This document shows positions 45,401 through 56,897 of a DNA stretch of 64,000 bases, piece after piece. The translations under genes were made by a program, and so were the position numbers. Location: positions 248,001 through 312,000 of the forward strand of contig NC_060258.1 in assembly GCF_921293095.1 (NCBI RefSeq), in the 5' to 3' direction. The notes under the pieces were generated by a model. The model did not search any database, was not told the DNA's origin, and saw nothing but the letters and a program-made list of their open reading frames with translations. The stretch comes from Ischnura elegans. Taxonomy: Eukaryota > Arthropoda > Insecta > Odonata > Coenagrionidae. Positions within the stretch are counted from its first letter, which is position 1. Every line of letters starts with the position of its first letter.

Positions 45401-46369
45401 TTCTTTCAAAAATGCTATCGGATGTTCGTCGTATCGAGCCGAGGAAACGGGTTTTGTTAATGGTTCCCTCGATAGCGTTGACGCTACTGCTGGTGTTCTT
45501 CAATGCCTCATTACCGCCTAGAGCGATTTTACCCTCCGTTTGCATACTTCTACTACCTCATGCTTTTGATATTTACAATGCCATTATAAGAACGCTCCAA
45601 AGCATCCATGCGAACCGAAGGTTTTCAGCTTGAGAATGAACCAATTCTTGACATTATAACGTATTATGTGGGAAAAATCATCCCAAAAGAGTTTGTGCCA
45701 CCACCATCGCTTCGCGAGAGAATGGATTCCCTTTCTAACGGTATGTAATCCTTGGAATGAGACGAGGGAAATTCAAATACGGTCTTTCTTCAGCGACCAA
45801 TTTCGTGATGGTAAATTTGCTTGCCACGAACCGAGGCTATAACGTATTTCTTACTCCTCGTTAGAGTGTTGGCGCATTCAACATCCTTAGAAGTTGTGCC
45901 TTCCTTTTTCCCGTGATCTCCCTCTTTCTATTTCTTCTGTCTCTCCTCCTATCCGTCCCTTCTTCGCACCTACTCTGGCACTCGTTCTAAAAATTTACTT
46001 AAAGCCCAGCTCTATTTCCTCATTTTCTCGTCTCAGAAAATTTACGGGATAAATATTCACTATACGTAATTTACAAGGCAGCAATGGTGAGGAGCAATTT
46101 GGAGCATCAGCAATTGTTCTAAATACACAGGTCAATAAAAAACTTATTTTTCTGTCCTAGAGATGTTATAGGGTAACCGTGTAGTTACTTTTCGTTCTGA
46201 TTCCGAATCTGGGCTCAGGTTTTTTTCTATCACGTCTAGTTTCTATAGGATAACCTAATTAAATACGGATTCAAGGATATTTAAGCAAATAAATCGCGAT
46301 TGTTAAAAATGTGAAAAATAGGTACTTTCATAGGATTTTCTCGTACATTTAACTTCAAGTAAGTCCCTG

Positions 46370-47560
46370 TTCAGTGTCCATCAGTAGTCCTATAAATCGC
46401 AGCTGAAGTTTTCTTGGTACTATTTTTCCAAATGTAGAACATCTTGGTCAAAACGCTCAATTTGTTCATCACTACCAGTCCTGAGGTTTGGTGAAAAAGG
46501 CAAATTGTGAGACGAAAGAATACATTTTTAAATTCATATTCAAGCCCATTTTTTGGTACGATTTAATAAGATTAGCTTCCAGTTTGCGATAATTTTCAGC
46601 CAAGATATTTCCTTATAAAAATTCGTATAGATTTCTGAATGCGTGCCACGAGCTTTTTTTCCGTTGACCTTAACTTCTGTAGAAATTCCGAATCCTTCAG
46701 CAATTACCTGATCAGTGGCCCAATACAAATTCCTTCTTTGATCAATGCCTCACCTAATTGAAGGACTTTTTGTTTCAAATAAGTGAAACCAGCACCATTT
46801 ATGTCCATGCCTTTCACAAAATGTTAAAAATTCCCTACTTAAAATGTAAAGTGGAAAACGAATATTTGAACATTTTTGAATCTAAAAACGAATTATTAAC
46901 GTTCCAGACAATTTTTTTTCAAGTAATGATTTTTTTTCCTTTGCTATCTCATTCACAGATGAAGCAACAACATTTCGTATATCCAAGCTTTAAGCCAGTA
47001 AAATAGTAATTTCTTTTAAGTCGCCACAAATTTTCCATTAATATTTTTGGTAGTGATTTTCTTCTAAAAGTAACTGCATATTCTCGTAAGATTCTTTCAT
47101 GTCAGTTCCACGAGTTAAAAGTATTTATGGAACCTCATTGCCATTATGTTGGAAATAAGCCTTTAAAAAAGCTTGGAGGAATAAATTTAAAAAACGCTAA
47201 TTATCTGTTTTGAATTCAAAATTAAGAGTATCCATAACAGAAAGATCATCATTGCAAAAAGTACAGTTGTTTTCTGGAGAAAAAAAATCAAATCAACTTC
47301 GTCAATGCAAGATCGGGATATCAAAGGTTTCGTATTGGATCCAGCAATTTCCAACCCTTTCAACGTGGTCGTAAGATATCACCCTGCTTTTTGGATGAAA
47401 TTTAAATCCTGCACTAAATCATTTAAATCATCTTTCGTTATAAAATGAGGACCATCAGATGTACTCGGTCCAAAATTTCGGTCCTTCGAGTTTCCGAATC
47501 CTTCATTCTCACGTTCTCGTTAACTTTATGAATGTTCGCTAGGATAGCATACTCCATTGG
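46370..47560 (-). pseudogene. Degraded repeat-borne gene of unknown role
   Basis: Scattered minus-strand pieces match a multicopy protein family that I recall from arthropod and cnidarian genomes, usually annotated as uncharacterised. Pieces in order: IFFSPENNCTFCND (near 47270), HNGNEVP (47140), GTDMKESYENMQLLLEE (47100), WFHLFETK-like and FLTFCERHG (46800-46840), LYWATDQVI (46720) and SDEQIERFDQDVLHLEK (46470-46420). Frameshifts and stops are many. The function of the family is not known to me. Nearby repeats suggest it travels in a mobile element. Confidence 0.6.
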
Positions 47561-50500
47561 TTCCGGCACTTGTTAATTTTTGGAGTGAGGGAACGGTAGG
47601 ATCGCTGATTCAAAGTTGGCTGGATATTATACTGATCGTTTTGACTTCGGTGACATTACTTTCGTTTTTTTCAACAAAAAAGCAGTTAAAAAATGGATTG
47701 CCAAATCATGGGTACAGCAAAATTCTTATTACGCTTTCCGTTAGTCCAACCAGTAAGAAGCCTTACAATGGTGCCACTCATCGTATGGGGAGCCATTCCT
47801 TCGTCTAGGCCACCTAAAATGCTATCACCATATATAAATGAATGTAATTACTACTTTCGTAAAAACAAAAACATACATTAAGCTGTCCTAAAGAAACTAT
47901 ATGTTACAGAAAGAATCTAAGCACAGATTCGGAATCAGAGAAAACAATACGTGAAAGATCAATCCACAACGTCTCTAGAACAAAATCTATGTGGACCAGT
48001 GATACCTAAATAATTATCCCTTTAAATGGTTTTAGTGCGTTAATTGCGACTGAAAATTTCCTCAATGAATAAGCACATGATTGTTACAAATTTTATTGAT
48101 GACACAATTTTCCACAATTCCATAGATCATAAAACAAATTTAACATTTTATTTTTTCCTAGCCAATGGCAAAAAAAAACTTATTTTCTGCAGATTGATAC
48201 CTCACTTTATTTTCAATTTCTTTGAAAGCCAATTTTGTAAATTAAAAGAATGCATGAGATTTTTGTGTCAAAATATTTTTGACAATATTTCATGGTCAAA
48301 TAAAAAATGTTAGTTAATGTGGAAAAAAATTAAGGACGAAAAAATACTCCAATGAATTCACACTTCACTTGGGAAAATATATCCTCTTTAAATAAAATCT
48401 CATCAGCACTTTGATGTTTTATATGTCAGCATCTACATCCCCAGTTGCACACCTAGGTCCTAATCGGTCATTTCTCAGGTAAAGGGCAGGTGGAGGTCCT
48501 CTCCGATTTTTCAATGACTCATTACCACTCCGTTGCGTTTCTTCGAGTTCTAAACGGTACTTCAATCTTTATTCATCCTTCGCTATATTTCCGCTTCTGT
48601 GAAGTCTGCCTCCAAGAAGCCGTCTACTTTTTCCCCATTCGCCTGCTGACAGTGGCATCTCCAATCAAAATAGGAACATGTCCATTTCGGTCGAAAGAAA
48701 AACGCGTTCTGGTTATATGCTCGTCAGGCCTTCCGGAAAATCTCAAACTTCTTCAAAATCAACTGCATTCAAATACTCATCGAGAACTGCATTCATATTA
48801 GCTCATCGAATCTTCTCGATGACTATCTTGTTTACCTTAACCCGTCAACCCCCAGCGTTGCGTTAACGCAACATTATTGAATTCTAATTCTCAGAACAAG
48901 TTTCTACGTCAGAATAATTTTTTCTTCGATTTACTGACTTTTTTTTTAAGTGCGTCTAGTTCTAATTTGGTCATTTTCACCAACATTTTCATTCTTATAA
49001 TTGTATTTTTATCGCTGATGGCGTTTGGCATAAAAACCGATGCGCACATACGAGACACCCTAGGAAAAATTACATACCCCAGCATGTCTGTTAAGGCAGA
49101 ATGGGGCATTTCCTCAAAAGGAATACTGATAACCCCCGGCGAAGATGTCGAGTATACAAATCAAGATAAAATATAAAAGTTGTAACTTAATTTAAAATTT
49201 TAATTTAATGTAAAACCACTCATTGGAAGTAAAACTGGTTGTCCCCGAGATGAAGCATTCAATCTGGCCGTGGGAGAAATATTTGCCTACATTGAGAGCA
49301 CTGACGTCTCTCAGTCTTCATTGGAAGAATTGAAAAATGTTTGCAAAAATTCATATCTTGATATTAGAAGTGTTTAACTGCGATTAATATTAAATAAGGT
49401 AATAAGGTTACCATCACTGAGAAACCCGGAAAATTAACATTTAAATGCTTAATTGATAATCATAAAGATCGATTAAATCAAGAAAAGAAGAGTGACTTAA
49501 AATCCTGGAAGCTGCGGCAGCAATCATGCGAGATGATATTCAATCGTTAGCCATAGATAATTCTCATTATCCTCCACCAAGTCGATGTTATTAGGTATTA
49601 AAATATATTCCGTGGTCATTGACACATGTTTTAGAGCAAATTATTTTAAATGATAAACGGTTAAATTTATAGCTTATGAAATCAGTATGTACAAAGTTGT
49701 CCTAGTATTATGACTGCTGGTAGACCTCGGTCTTTCAATTCCCAGCTAAAATTGGGTATTTCAATATCTTGTGTGGTGTAGGGCACGATATGGTGAAAGT
49801 TCGTAATAATATTAAAATGAGGCATTGCAATATTTCCGTATTTCAGGGGCAGCTGCCCGGCCTAGAATCAAAAATCCCAAATGTCTATATGGAAAATAAC
49901 ATTTTTCAAAGCTAATAATTTTTAGAGTTGAGTAGACCCACTGGGGAAACTACGCTTAAAAATGCGAAGAAGAAAAAAATAGTAAGAAGCTCAATAAAGC
50001 TGATTTACGAGTAAAATGGACCGTGGGGTACAACTACTGGGGTAACTACGCTTAAAAGAACGCGCTTCGTGCACTACCACATAGGCGGCGAGGAAAAGTG
50101 TGCATATAATGGAGAATACACAACCCTCAGTCCCGATTGTTGGCAGATGGACATGTGAGAGCTGGTAACTAATATGCTATTTACGCGTCCAATAATGTTC
50201 AGAGTGCGCAACAATATAGTAATTCATATTACGAAGAATACAGCTCCAGCCTACACTCGAATGGCTTTTTCTCAGAAACGGTAAATCTTAAAGAAAAAGT
50301 TGACATGGCAATTTTTCAGATAATTTGTCGATATATAATTTCGGTCTGAGCAATTTTTATCGTAGCACTAACCGTTTGACCAAAAAAGGCAAAAAACTCA
50401 TTTTTGTGACCTTTGACCTTGAATAAAAGTTTTTGCTCACGCGGGATCGATAGGGACTTTTCAGGTTTTCATTAGCATGGTAACCTTAAGGTTCAGGCAA

Positions 50501-51544
50501 ATTTTCAGCTTGTTGGCAATTTATGCAAGGGTCAATGTTTATTTTGACCGGACTAAAATTTCATCTGATACGTTATTATAGATGCATTGTCTTTGGTAAT
50601 TGGAAAAATACCTTCTTTCCTAGCATATTCTTTTTATGCGTTTATACTGTAATAGTGTTAATAATGATTTCCACATCGCAAATTGACACACATTATGGAA
50701 GGGAAAATTTTAACAGATATCCCCAACGATTTGCTAGTAAGGATAACTATTGCAAATAGGTAGCTAATGATGAATTATTTCGTTTTAATATAACTATTGT
50801 GTGGCGAGTTGTTTACCTTCTGGTAAAGCCTAATTGTTAAGTGTGCCAAATTTCGCACAGACCTTATTTTTTTTGTATGAGAAATTTTGAGTTAAAATGT
50901 GTGGTTGTGCTTTCCATACTCTCTAGATTGAGATTTCAAAGGAAAACCTTTTTTCCTTAAGTAAATTTTTTCCAAAAAGGTTAAAAATATTTTAATAGAT
51001 TGAGAATTCATCTCGAGTAAATTCGAACTGAGAATAAGGCAAGCTCAAGCTCCCTCGTCACAAAACGTGTTTGCTGACAAATAACACAGAAGAAACAAAT
51101 GTACATGTTATCGGTCGGTTGATTTTGTTTTATTATGCCGTGACACAAGATTTCCACTGCAGCCATTCCAAGATCAACTGCTGCCGTTGAAATCAATGCT
51201 TACCTAAAATCATAAAATCTCTGGCATTATGCAAAGGAATTTCAACTAACAAATATCATTGCTGAACAATTCATCTGCAGAAGACGCACATTGTTTACAA
51301 TCAGAAATTACGGTCGTGATTCTGTTGACGAGTCGTGCGGATTGACTTCATTTTCCCGTAATTTTTGCAATTTCGTTTCATCGAAAGCTCATCAACAAAG
51401 TTTTCCCGAACATGATTTATGACCCCAAAACTCACAAATGGTTTAGTGAGCGAGCAATAATGGTGGCTTGTAACAAAGATGTGAATACATGAAACTTAGT
51501 AATTCAGAATAAAATAGTTGCGACACTGATGTTTTTCAAATCTA
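47561..51544. other. Gene-free stretch within the intron
   Basis: No gene supported. A text ACTGGGG(A/T)AACTACGCTTAAAA occurs twice, near 49937 and 50036. Open stretches at 48490-48801 and 48877-49176 show no family features. Confidence 0.4.
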
Positions 51545-51809
51545 TTAACCCTTCCGCACTCGCGTCAAATTTTGGGACAAATATGCTCGCGTGGCGTCTG
51601 CTAGACGCCAATAGTGTACATTATAATATAATAGTTAATATTAAAATTAAATGCAACACACTACTTTTATGTTATTTATTTGCTCCTTTACAAGTTATAA
51701 CATTGTAAATACAATAGTTTTTAACTTATTTAAGACATTTTAACCATCTTTTAGTAACTAAGCACATTTTTGATACATTGCTCTCAATTAAACCACATCA
51801 CAGCAACAA

Positions 51810-53624
51810 TTACATATTTTTATCCTTGCAAACAATACAAACGTATTCAGAATGCTCTAAACATATATAATGATCACAGGAAATGCACCTATATTTTGTC
51901 ATTCGATTTTTTTTTCTGTCGCAAATGTAACATCTCTTTCTAGAATTCTCTTTTTTCTCCTTCGTTTTTTCCTCCGATTTCCTACGAATACTTTTGGAAC
52001 TGCAAGTACTTGACTCATTATGTTCAGTTTCTTTGTCTTTCTCACTAATGGCTAAAGTTCTTTTTCTCAATTCCCTCGGTAAATTTACCACGTGACTACG
52101 TTTTTGCAGGTGCTCTTTAGTTAGTTCTTGCGCAAGGACTTTGATAAAATGCCTTCTTTTCAAAATTGCATGAGAACTCTCTTTGTTGTTTACAAGGTAA
52201 ATAACCTGAGCATTTATTGCTGCCACATTGAGCATGGTATAAAATATAGTCATCGGCCACCTTTTGGTGTTTCTTGCTACTGAGTAAGTCGCGCATAATT
52301 TATGAACTACATCAACGCCAGATTTAGTTGCATTGTAAAATGTCACGATCTCTGGCTTATTCGAATTCCCTGTTGTTTCATCGATTGTGGAATCATGATG
52401 CATTGAAGATATTAAAATTACATTTTTTCGTGGCTTTGGTATGTATGATACCAATGTGCAATGCCTATCAAATCCAAAACGAGTTGTAAATGGTTCTCGA
52501 CCGACAGGGGATGTAAAACTGGGTGGAAGCTGCCGTTTATTCTTCCTTACTGTTCCTACATACGTAAGGTTAGCTTTGAGTAGGTCTAAAACTAGCTCAT
52601 AACTGGTAAACCAATTATCGGCGGTTATATTGCGACCACTGTGAGCAATCGGTCTAACCAACCTTTTTACAACATCATTGGCACTGTTACTAACGTAAAA
52701 TGGGCCTTCCGGCTGCTTCCCAACGTATACTTCTAAGTTCCCTGTGTAAAATGTTTTAGAATCTGCTAGAGAAAATATCTTAATTCCATATTTTCCTGGT
52801 TTACTCGGGATGTATTGCCTAAATGCACATCTTCCTCTGAATTTTGATAGCATTTCATCAATAGTTACGTATTCTCCCAAAGAATAACTTTCACGGCAAT
52901 TTTGAACAAATATATCAAAAACCTCTCTAACAGGTGCAAGCTTATCTAATAGCTTCCTATCGCTTCTAGTTGCTTTGTCATCAAACCGAAGGCTTTGTAA
53001 AATAAAGTGGAAGCGCTTACGAGACATCACCAATCGAAAAAATTCAACACCAGTTCCATCTGTAGACCACAAATCACTTGTATTTAGCTTACTATTTCTA
53101 AGGAAACCTGCCATATACAGTAATCCAAAGAAAGCTTTCAGTTCACTCAAATCGGTAAATTTACAATCTCTTTCCCTATCGTAACGATCTTTTTGGGATT
53201 CAATGAATTTATTAGTGTTTTCCAAAATAATAGCAAGCAGACTGTCGGTAAAAAAACATCTCCAACACTCGAGTACAGTCTTAGCGGTTGTAGCACTTTC
53301 TTTCACACGTGAATTCAGGTTTACAATATTATGACGACGAGTCCTTACAGTCACCACTGGTATTTGCAAAGCCCACTTCGTAGTTTTGTCTTTCCCAAAA
53401 ACAAATTCTTTACCTGATTCTTCATCCTCTCGGTCACTTTCTTCCTCACTAGTAATTTCTTGCTCCGTATCCGTGTTTTGCAATTGTTCCACTAAGGAAT
53501 CTTCTTCACCTTCGCTCTCATCATCTACTGCAGACAATTCTGAATCTGATGATTCCATCAGAAGACGCTGCAGATAGCTACGATCTTCCTCACGCATTAG
53601 GTTTAGCTGTTTTTTTCTCTCCAT
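51810..53624 (-). CDS. piggyBac transposase (intact, 604 aa)
   Basis: Cut-and-paste transposase acting in the nucleus at the element's ends and TTAA sites. The start ATG at 53624 opens a 604-codon frame without stops. Residues 1-75 are acidic (EDSLVEQLQ, SEEESDREDEESG), usual for the family. The core holds the three family aspartates: D256 (YVTIDEMLSKFRG), D336 (NITADNWFTS) and D438 (SGVDVVHKL). Around residues 500-560 a basic serine-rich linker follows. The end is a cysteine-rich domain with C565, C568, C580, C583, C588, H591, C596 and C599, known in piggyBac to bind the terminal repeats. Length matches the usual 550-620 residues. There is no sign of decay, which makes this the most recently active element here, or a co-opted copy. 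Confidence 0.93.
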   Translation of the reverse strand: MERKKQLNLMREEDRSYLQRLLMESSDSELSAVDDESEGEEDSLVEQLQNTDTEQEITSEEESDREDEESGKEFVFGKDKTTKWALQIPVVTVRTRRHNIVNLNSRVKESATTAKTVLECWRCFFTDSLLAIILENTNKFIESQKDRYDRERDCKFTDLSELKAFFGLLYMAGFLRNSKLNTSDLWSTDGTGVEFFRLVMSRKRFHFILQSLRFDDKATRSDRKLLDKLAPVREVFDIFVQNCRESYSLGEYVTIDEMLSKFRGRCAFRQYIPSKPGKYGIKIFSLADSKTFYTGNLEVYVGKQPEGPFYVSNSANDVVKRLVRPIAHSGRNITADNWFTSYELVLDLLKANLTYVGTVRKNKRQLPPSFTSPVGREPFTTRFGFDRHCTLVSYIPKPRKNVILISSMHHDSTIDETTGNSNKPEIVTFYNATKSGVDVVHKLCATYSVARNTKRWPMTIFYTMLNVAAINAQVIYLVNNKESSHAILKRRHFIKVLAQELTKEHLQKRSHVVNLPRELRKRTLAISEKDKETEHNESSTCSSKSIRRKSEEKTKEKKENSRKRCYICDRKKNRMTKYRCISCDHYICLEHSEYVCIVCKDKNM

Positions 53625-54079
53625 CTAAGGGACGTAAGTAAATCCAGAAGAGATACATCATAATAGGGAACAACCATCTACAGCGTGATTAATTTCATAA
53701 ATGTATATGCATAAATATAAAGGAATATAAAACTTACACTTTCGAACAATGAAACACTATGAAGTGTAGCTTGTTCCACTGCACCACTCTGGAATTACTC
53801 GCACGTTTTACTGATAAAATTCAGGGGCTCCTTGCAGTCACAAGTTCCTTTCTGACGCACCAATACACCAACGGACAAAGAATGAGTGGTCGATAGCGGG
53901 ATACTTGGGTATTTATACGGAGGAACTACAAGAGTTGCACATTTGTATATCCAAAAGAAAACAAGTTAGTAAATTAGCGCAATATGTGGGGACCCGACGT
54001 GGCATCTCTGCGGCTGCGAGAAATAGATAAGAAAAAGATAACTTGTCATAGATATGTTGGAGAGTTTCTCTAAGGTTGC

Positions 54080-54411
54080 AGATTGAAAAGAAAACAAAGT
54101 CGTCACCGAAATGGTTTTAGAGGCGGCGTCTATCACACTGTGCTGAATAGACATTGATAAGATACGTTAAAATTGAGACTCGACGAAAAGGCAAGCGTTG
54201 GACCTACGCAGATAGAAAACAAATTAGCAGGGCATATGCCGAATTCAAAAGAAAGCAAAGTCGTCACCGATATGGTTTCGCGACGCGGCGCCTATCCACA
54301 GTGCTGAATAGACTAGGGTAAGATACGTTATAATTGAGACTCGACGAAAAGACAAGCGTTGGACCTACGCGGATAGAAAAAAAAGCAGCTGGGCATATGC
54401 CGAAACAGCAG
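54080..54411. repeat. Tandem duplication in piggyBac leader
   Basis: A unit of 161 bp occurs twice in direct order. CGTCACCGA is at 54101 and 54262, and both copies contain GAGACTCGACGAAAA and AGCGTTGGACCTACGC. The copies differ at scattered positions. It lies between the transposase start and the right end of the element. Confidence 0.85.
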
Positions 54412-54951
54412 GCCGTGGCGTGCCGCTCCCCAGATTGCAATCAATTGCTGTGCAATTAAGTTGCACACAAAAAACCCACAATGGATGGGTGGCTGAAATA
54501 CGACCTTCGAATGATTGTCTCCGGTGAAATCGAGAGCAGTAATTCCTTGATATATTCCCGCAGTAAACAAAAACGCGAGCTTAAACCACATAAATAAATA
54601 AGAGAAAAAAATTGCATTTTTATTTACAACAAATTAAAGATAATCATAATTAATAATAGCATTAAATAACAATTATAAAATATAAGAAATGAGCATTGAT
54701 TGAAAATAAAATATTTATTAAATTGTAACGAATCTAGTCGCGTGGCGTCTGACAGACTCAAATACATTTCAAAAACCCTTGCCTGGCACCCTGCTATAAA
54801 TTTATCTGATATGATTTAACTGAATGGCAGACAATTCGAAAAGAGTAAGGTACCTAGAAGGAGAAACTATTATACGCACACTTTGGCCGAAGAAAAACAA
54901 AAACATATTGGTTGGCGTCCAGCAGACGCCACGCGAGTAGCGGAGGGTTAA

Positions 54952-55579
54952 AGACTATGCGTAAAAAAGGAAGACAAAGTCACTACTTTACGTGTAATGA
55001 CTGTTTTCCCCCCAGGTAAGATTTCAGATCAGGGAAGATTTCTCGGGTCTCACACCGAGTAAGGCACTCCATATCTCTATCCTCTATAACTATAATAAAG
55101 ATTTCCATACGGTCTACATCTGATAATACCCAGTGAGCCAGCGCTAGGGTGTTTTGCAGAGGATGATCAATCACCAAAATGCAGAATGTAATAGGATGGC
55201 CACATGAACCCCGAGCGGCCAGAGAAATATTACGCATAATAGCAAAATATATGAGCATATTTATGCAAAGACAGAACTTGCCTATGGTTAGTAATTCCTA
55301 TAGGAAATCCATTCAAGTTTAGAGAAATGGAAGATAAAACATTCAATGACTCGTGCTAGCGGGTGACGCCATTAATTCTGTAGTTTAAGACTGTGTTGCT
55401 GTCCTTAATTGTCAGAAGAAATAATTACCTTTTAATCTCTCAGTTTTGCAGTATATATTTTTATTATTCCCTTTTAGTCACGTCCACGTTATTATGACGG
55501 TAAACGTAAGATATATTTCGTATCAGCAAACATATTCTATATTCTCTATTATTATATAGGAATTGAATTTAATTTAGTC
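54952..55579. other. Gene-free stretch after piggyBac
   Basis: An open stretch of 91 codons on the minus strand (54983-55258) has no family features. Otherwise nothing is supported. Confidence 0.35.
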
Positions 55580-56135
55580 TTTACTTCGATCCACTATTAT
55601 GTGTAGATTTACACCCTAGCTCACGTAACGTATTGGAAACTCTAATTTTCTTATCGTAACAATTCATCACGACTCTGGCCGCGCTGTGCTGTACTCGATT
55701 GATTTCAGCCATCAGTCATACTGCAGAAGGGTCCCACTCGCTAGCAGCATATTCCAAGTGAGGCGTCTATAGAGTCGAGTAGCTTATCTATCTCTCATCT
55801 TACCTTGGCATTTACCGATAGTTCTTTTTATAAATCCCAGGTTACGGTTAGCTTTCCCGCATACTTCGCGTATGTATTCACCCCAGGAAACATTCGGAGA
55901 AGTAAGTATTTTACGAATTTGACATTTGACCGTTTAATCCCGGAAGCGATGCAACTCCATATTGAAGATATATCTTTCTGTCAGAAATACCTCACCATAT
56001 ATTTTCAAGATTTCATTCTAACTTCCAAGTACTGCACCACTAATTTTTGTCAGCGAGGTTCTATTCTTATGCTCATCCATTGCATTGGCCATAAACTTCT
56101 CTGAATACAATCTACATCATCTGCGAAGAGGTGCA
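55580..56135 (-). pseudogene. LINE reverse transcriptase, C-terminal fragment
   Basis: On the minus strand a FADDVDCIQ segment near 56130 gives the catalytic motif. After several breaks, SWGEYIREVCGKANRNLGFIKRTIGKC (around 55890-55815) follows, then text like the conserved EYA-x-WDP and SIE-Q-R-A-R region of CR1/Jockey-group LINEs. It could belong to the same family as the fragment at 33.7 kb, of which it would be the downstream part. Confidence 0.7.
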
Positions 56136-56494
56136 TTTCGCTCGGGAACATGGTGATGATGAAATCAATGTAATGAAGGAACATAAGAGGATTTATAACA
56201 CTTTTTTGCTTCTTACTCAACGTATACAGAAGGACTGGATGAGTATGTGGGATGCAGAAACAAGAGATATGGCGGGCGAGGGTAAGGGAGGGAGAGAAGA
56301 GGGTGCTCGGGGCGGGAGTTTGCAGGATACATTCAATCTGGGGACGCTATCAGCTTCAGTTTGAGGTTAAGAGCGAATTCAGGGGGGAAGAGATGCAAAT
56401 ACAAAAACCTAGAAACAGGTGTTGGAAAGTATGAAATAGTAACTACACTGGTGTTCCCTTAAAAAACAAGACCTATTAAGTAGTGGATACTTAC

Positions 56495-56897
56495 GTGCGA
56501 AGCCTTATTCCATAAGGCTTCGCATCCTCTTCTTCGAAGATGTAGCGATCTTCGTAGACAAAGTACCAGGCACAGACATCTTGGTCATGTTCTGCATCTT
56601 CTTCACTCGTGCTCGCCCGAATGTAGTCTTCAATCAACTTGTCCAGCGACCACCTCAGATGGAGCAATAAGCTATTTATGGAAACAAGCTGGTTTCTATC
56701 AAGTATGGCAAAGTAATACTTATTTCTAAACTTCTTTTCATCTAAGTATTCAATGCAAAACATAGAACACATCTCGTCACCATCATCTTGAAAAATCTTT
56801 CCTGGGTCAGTTCTAAGCCGGAATAGGCATGAAGTTATCTTCAGAGCTTCCTCTAGAATGCTGCCGATGACTTCAGTACCCATATCGGTGGAATCAC
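56495..56897 (-). CDS. Host gene exon b, product unknown
   Basis: On the minus strand an acceptor TGCATCTTCCTAG precedes GTGATTCC, and the exon ends at CTTCGCAC before the strong donor GTAAGTATCC. It is 403 bp. Its first two bases complete a codon with the last base of the exon at 59173-59263 (G+GT, glycine) and it exits in phase 2. The text is open throughout: MGTEVIGSILEEALKITSCLF, YYFAILDRNQLVSINSLLLHL, then an acidic patch STSEEDAEHDQD and WYFVYEDRYIFEEEDAKPYG. No domain recognised, no signal peptide or membrane segment. The protein looks soluble and intracellular. Confidence 0.75.

Larger units (their letters stand above)
51545..54951 (-). mobile_element. piggyBac transposon, apparently complete
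   Basis: TTAA at 51545-51548 and 54948-54951 flank a 3.4-kb unit. The ends are inverted: CCCTTCCGCACTCGCG on the left and CCCTCCGCTACTCGCG read inward from the right. Each end also has an internal near-palindrome, TGGCGTCTGCTAGACGCCA at 51592-51610 and TGGCGTCCAGCAGACGCCA at 54913-54931; similar text recurs near 54737. A full transposase gene with no break lies inside on the minus strand, with a leader of about 1.3 kb. TTAA duplication, CCC-type ends and transposase all agree on the piggyBac superfamily. It sits in an intron of the host gene, in the same orientation as that gene. Confidence 0.92.
38168..56494 (-). other. Large host intron filled with elements
   Basis: Bounded by the donor of exon b (GTAAGTATCC at 56494 downward) and the acceptor of exon c (CAG at 38168-38170), both on the minus strand and with matching phases. 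It is about 18.3 kb and contains the piggyBac element, two LTR/LINE relics and other repeats. If exons between them were missed, each would have to keep phase 2. Confidence 0.6.
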
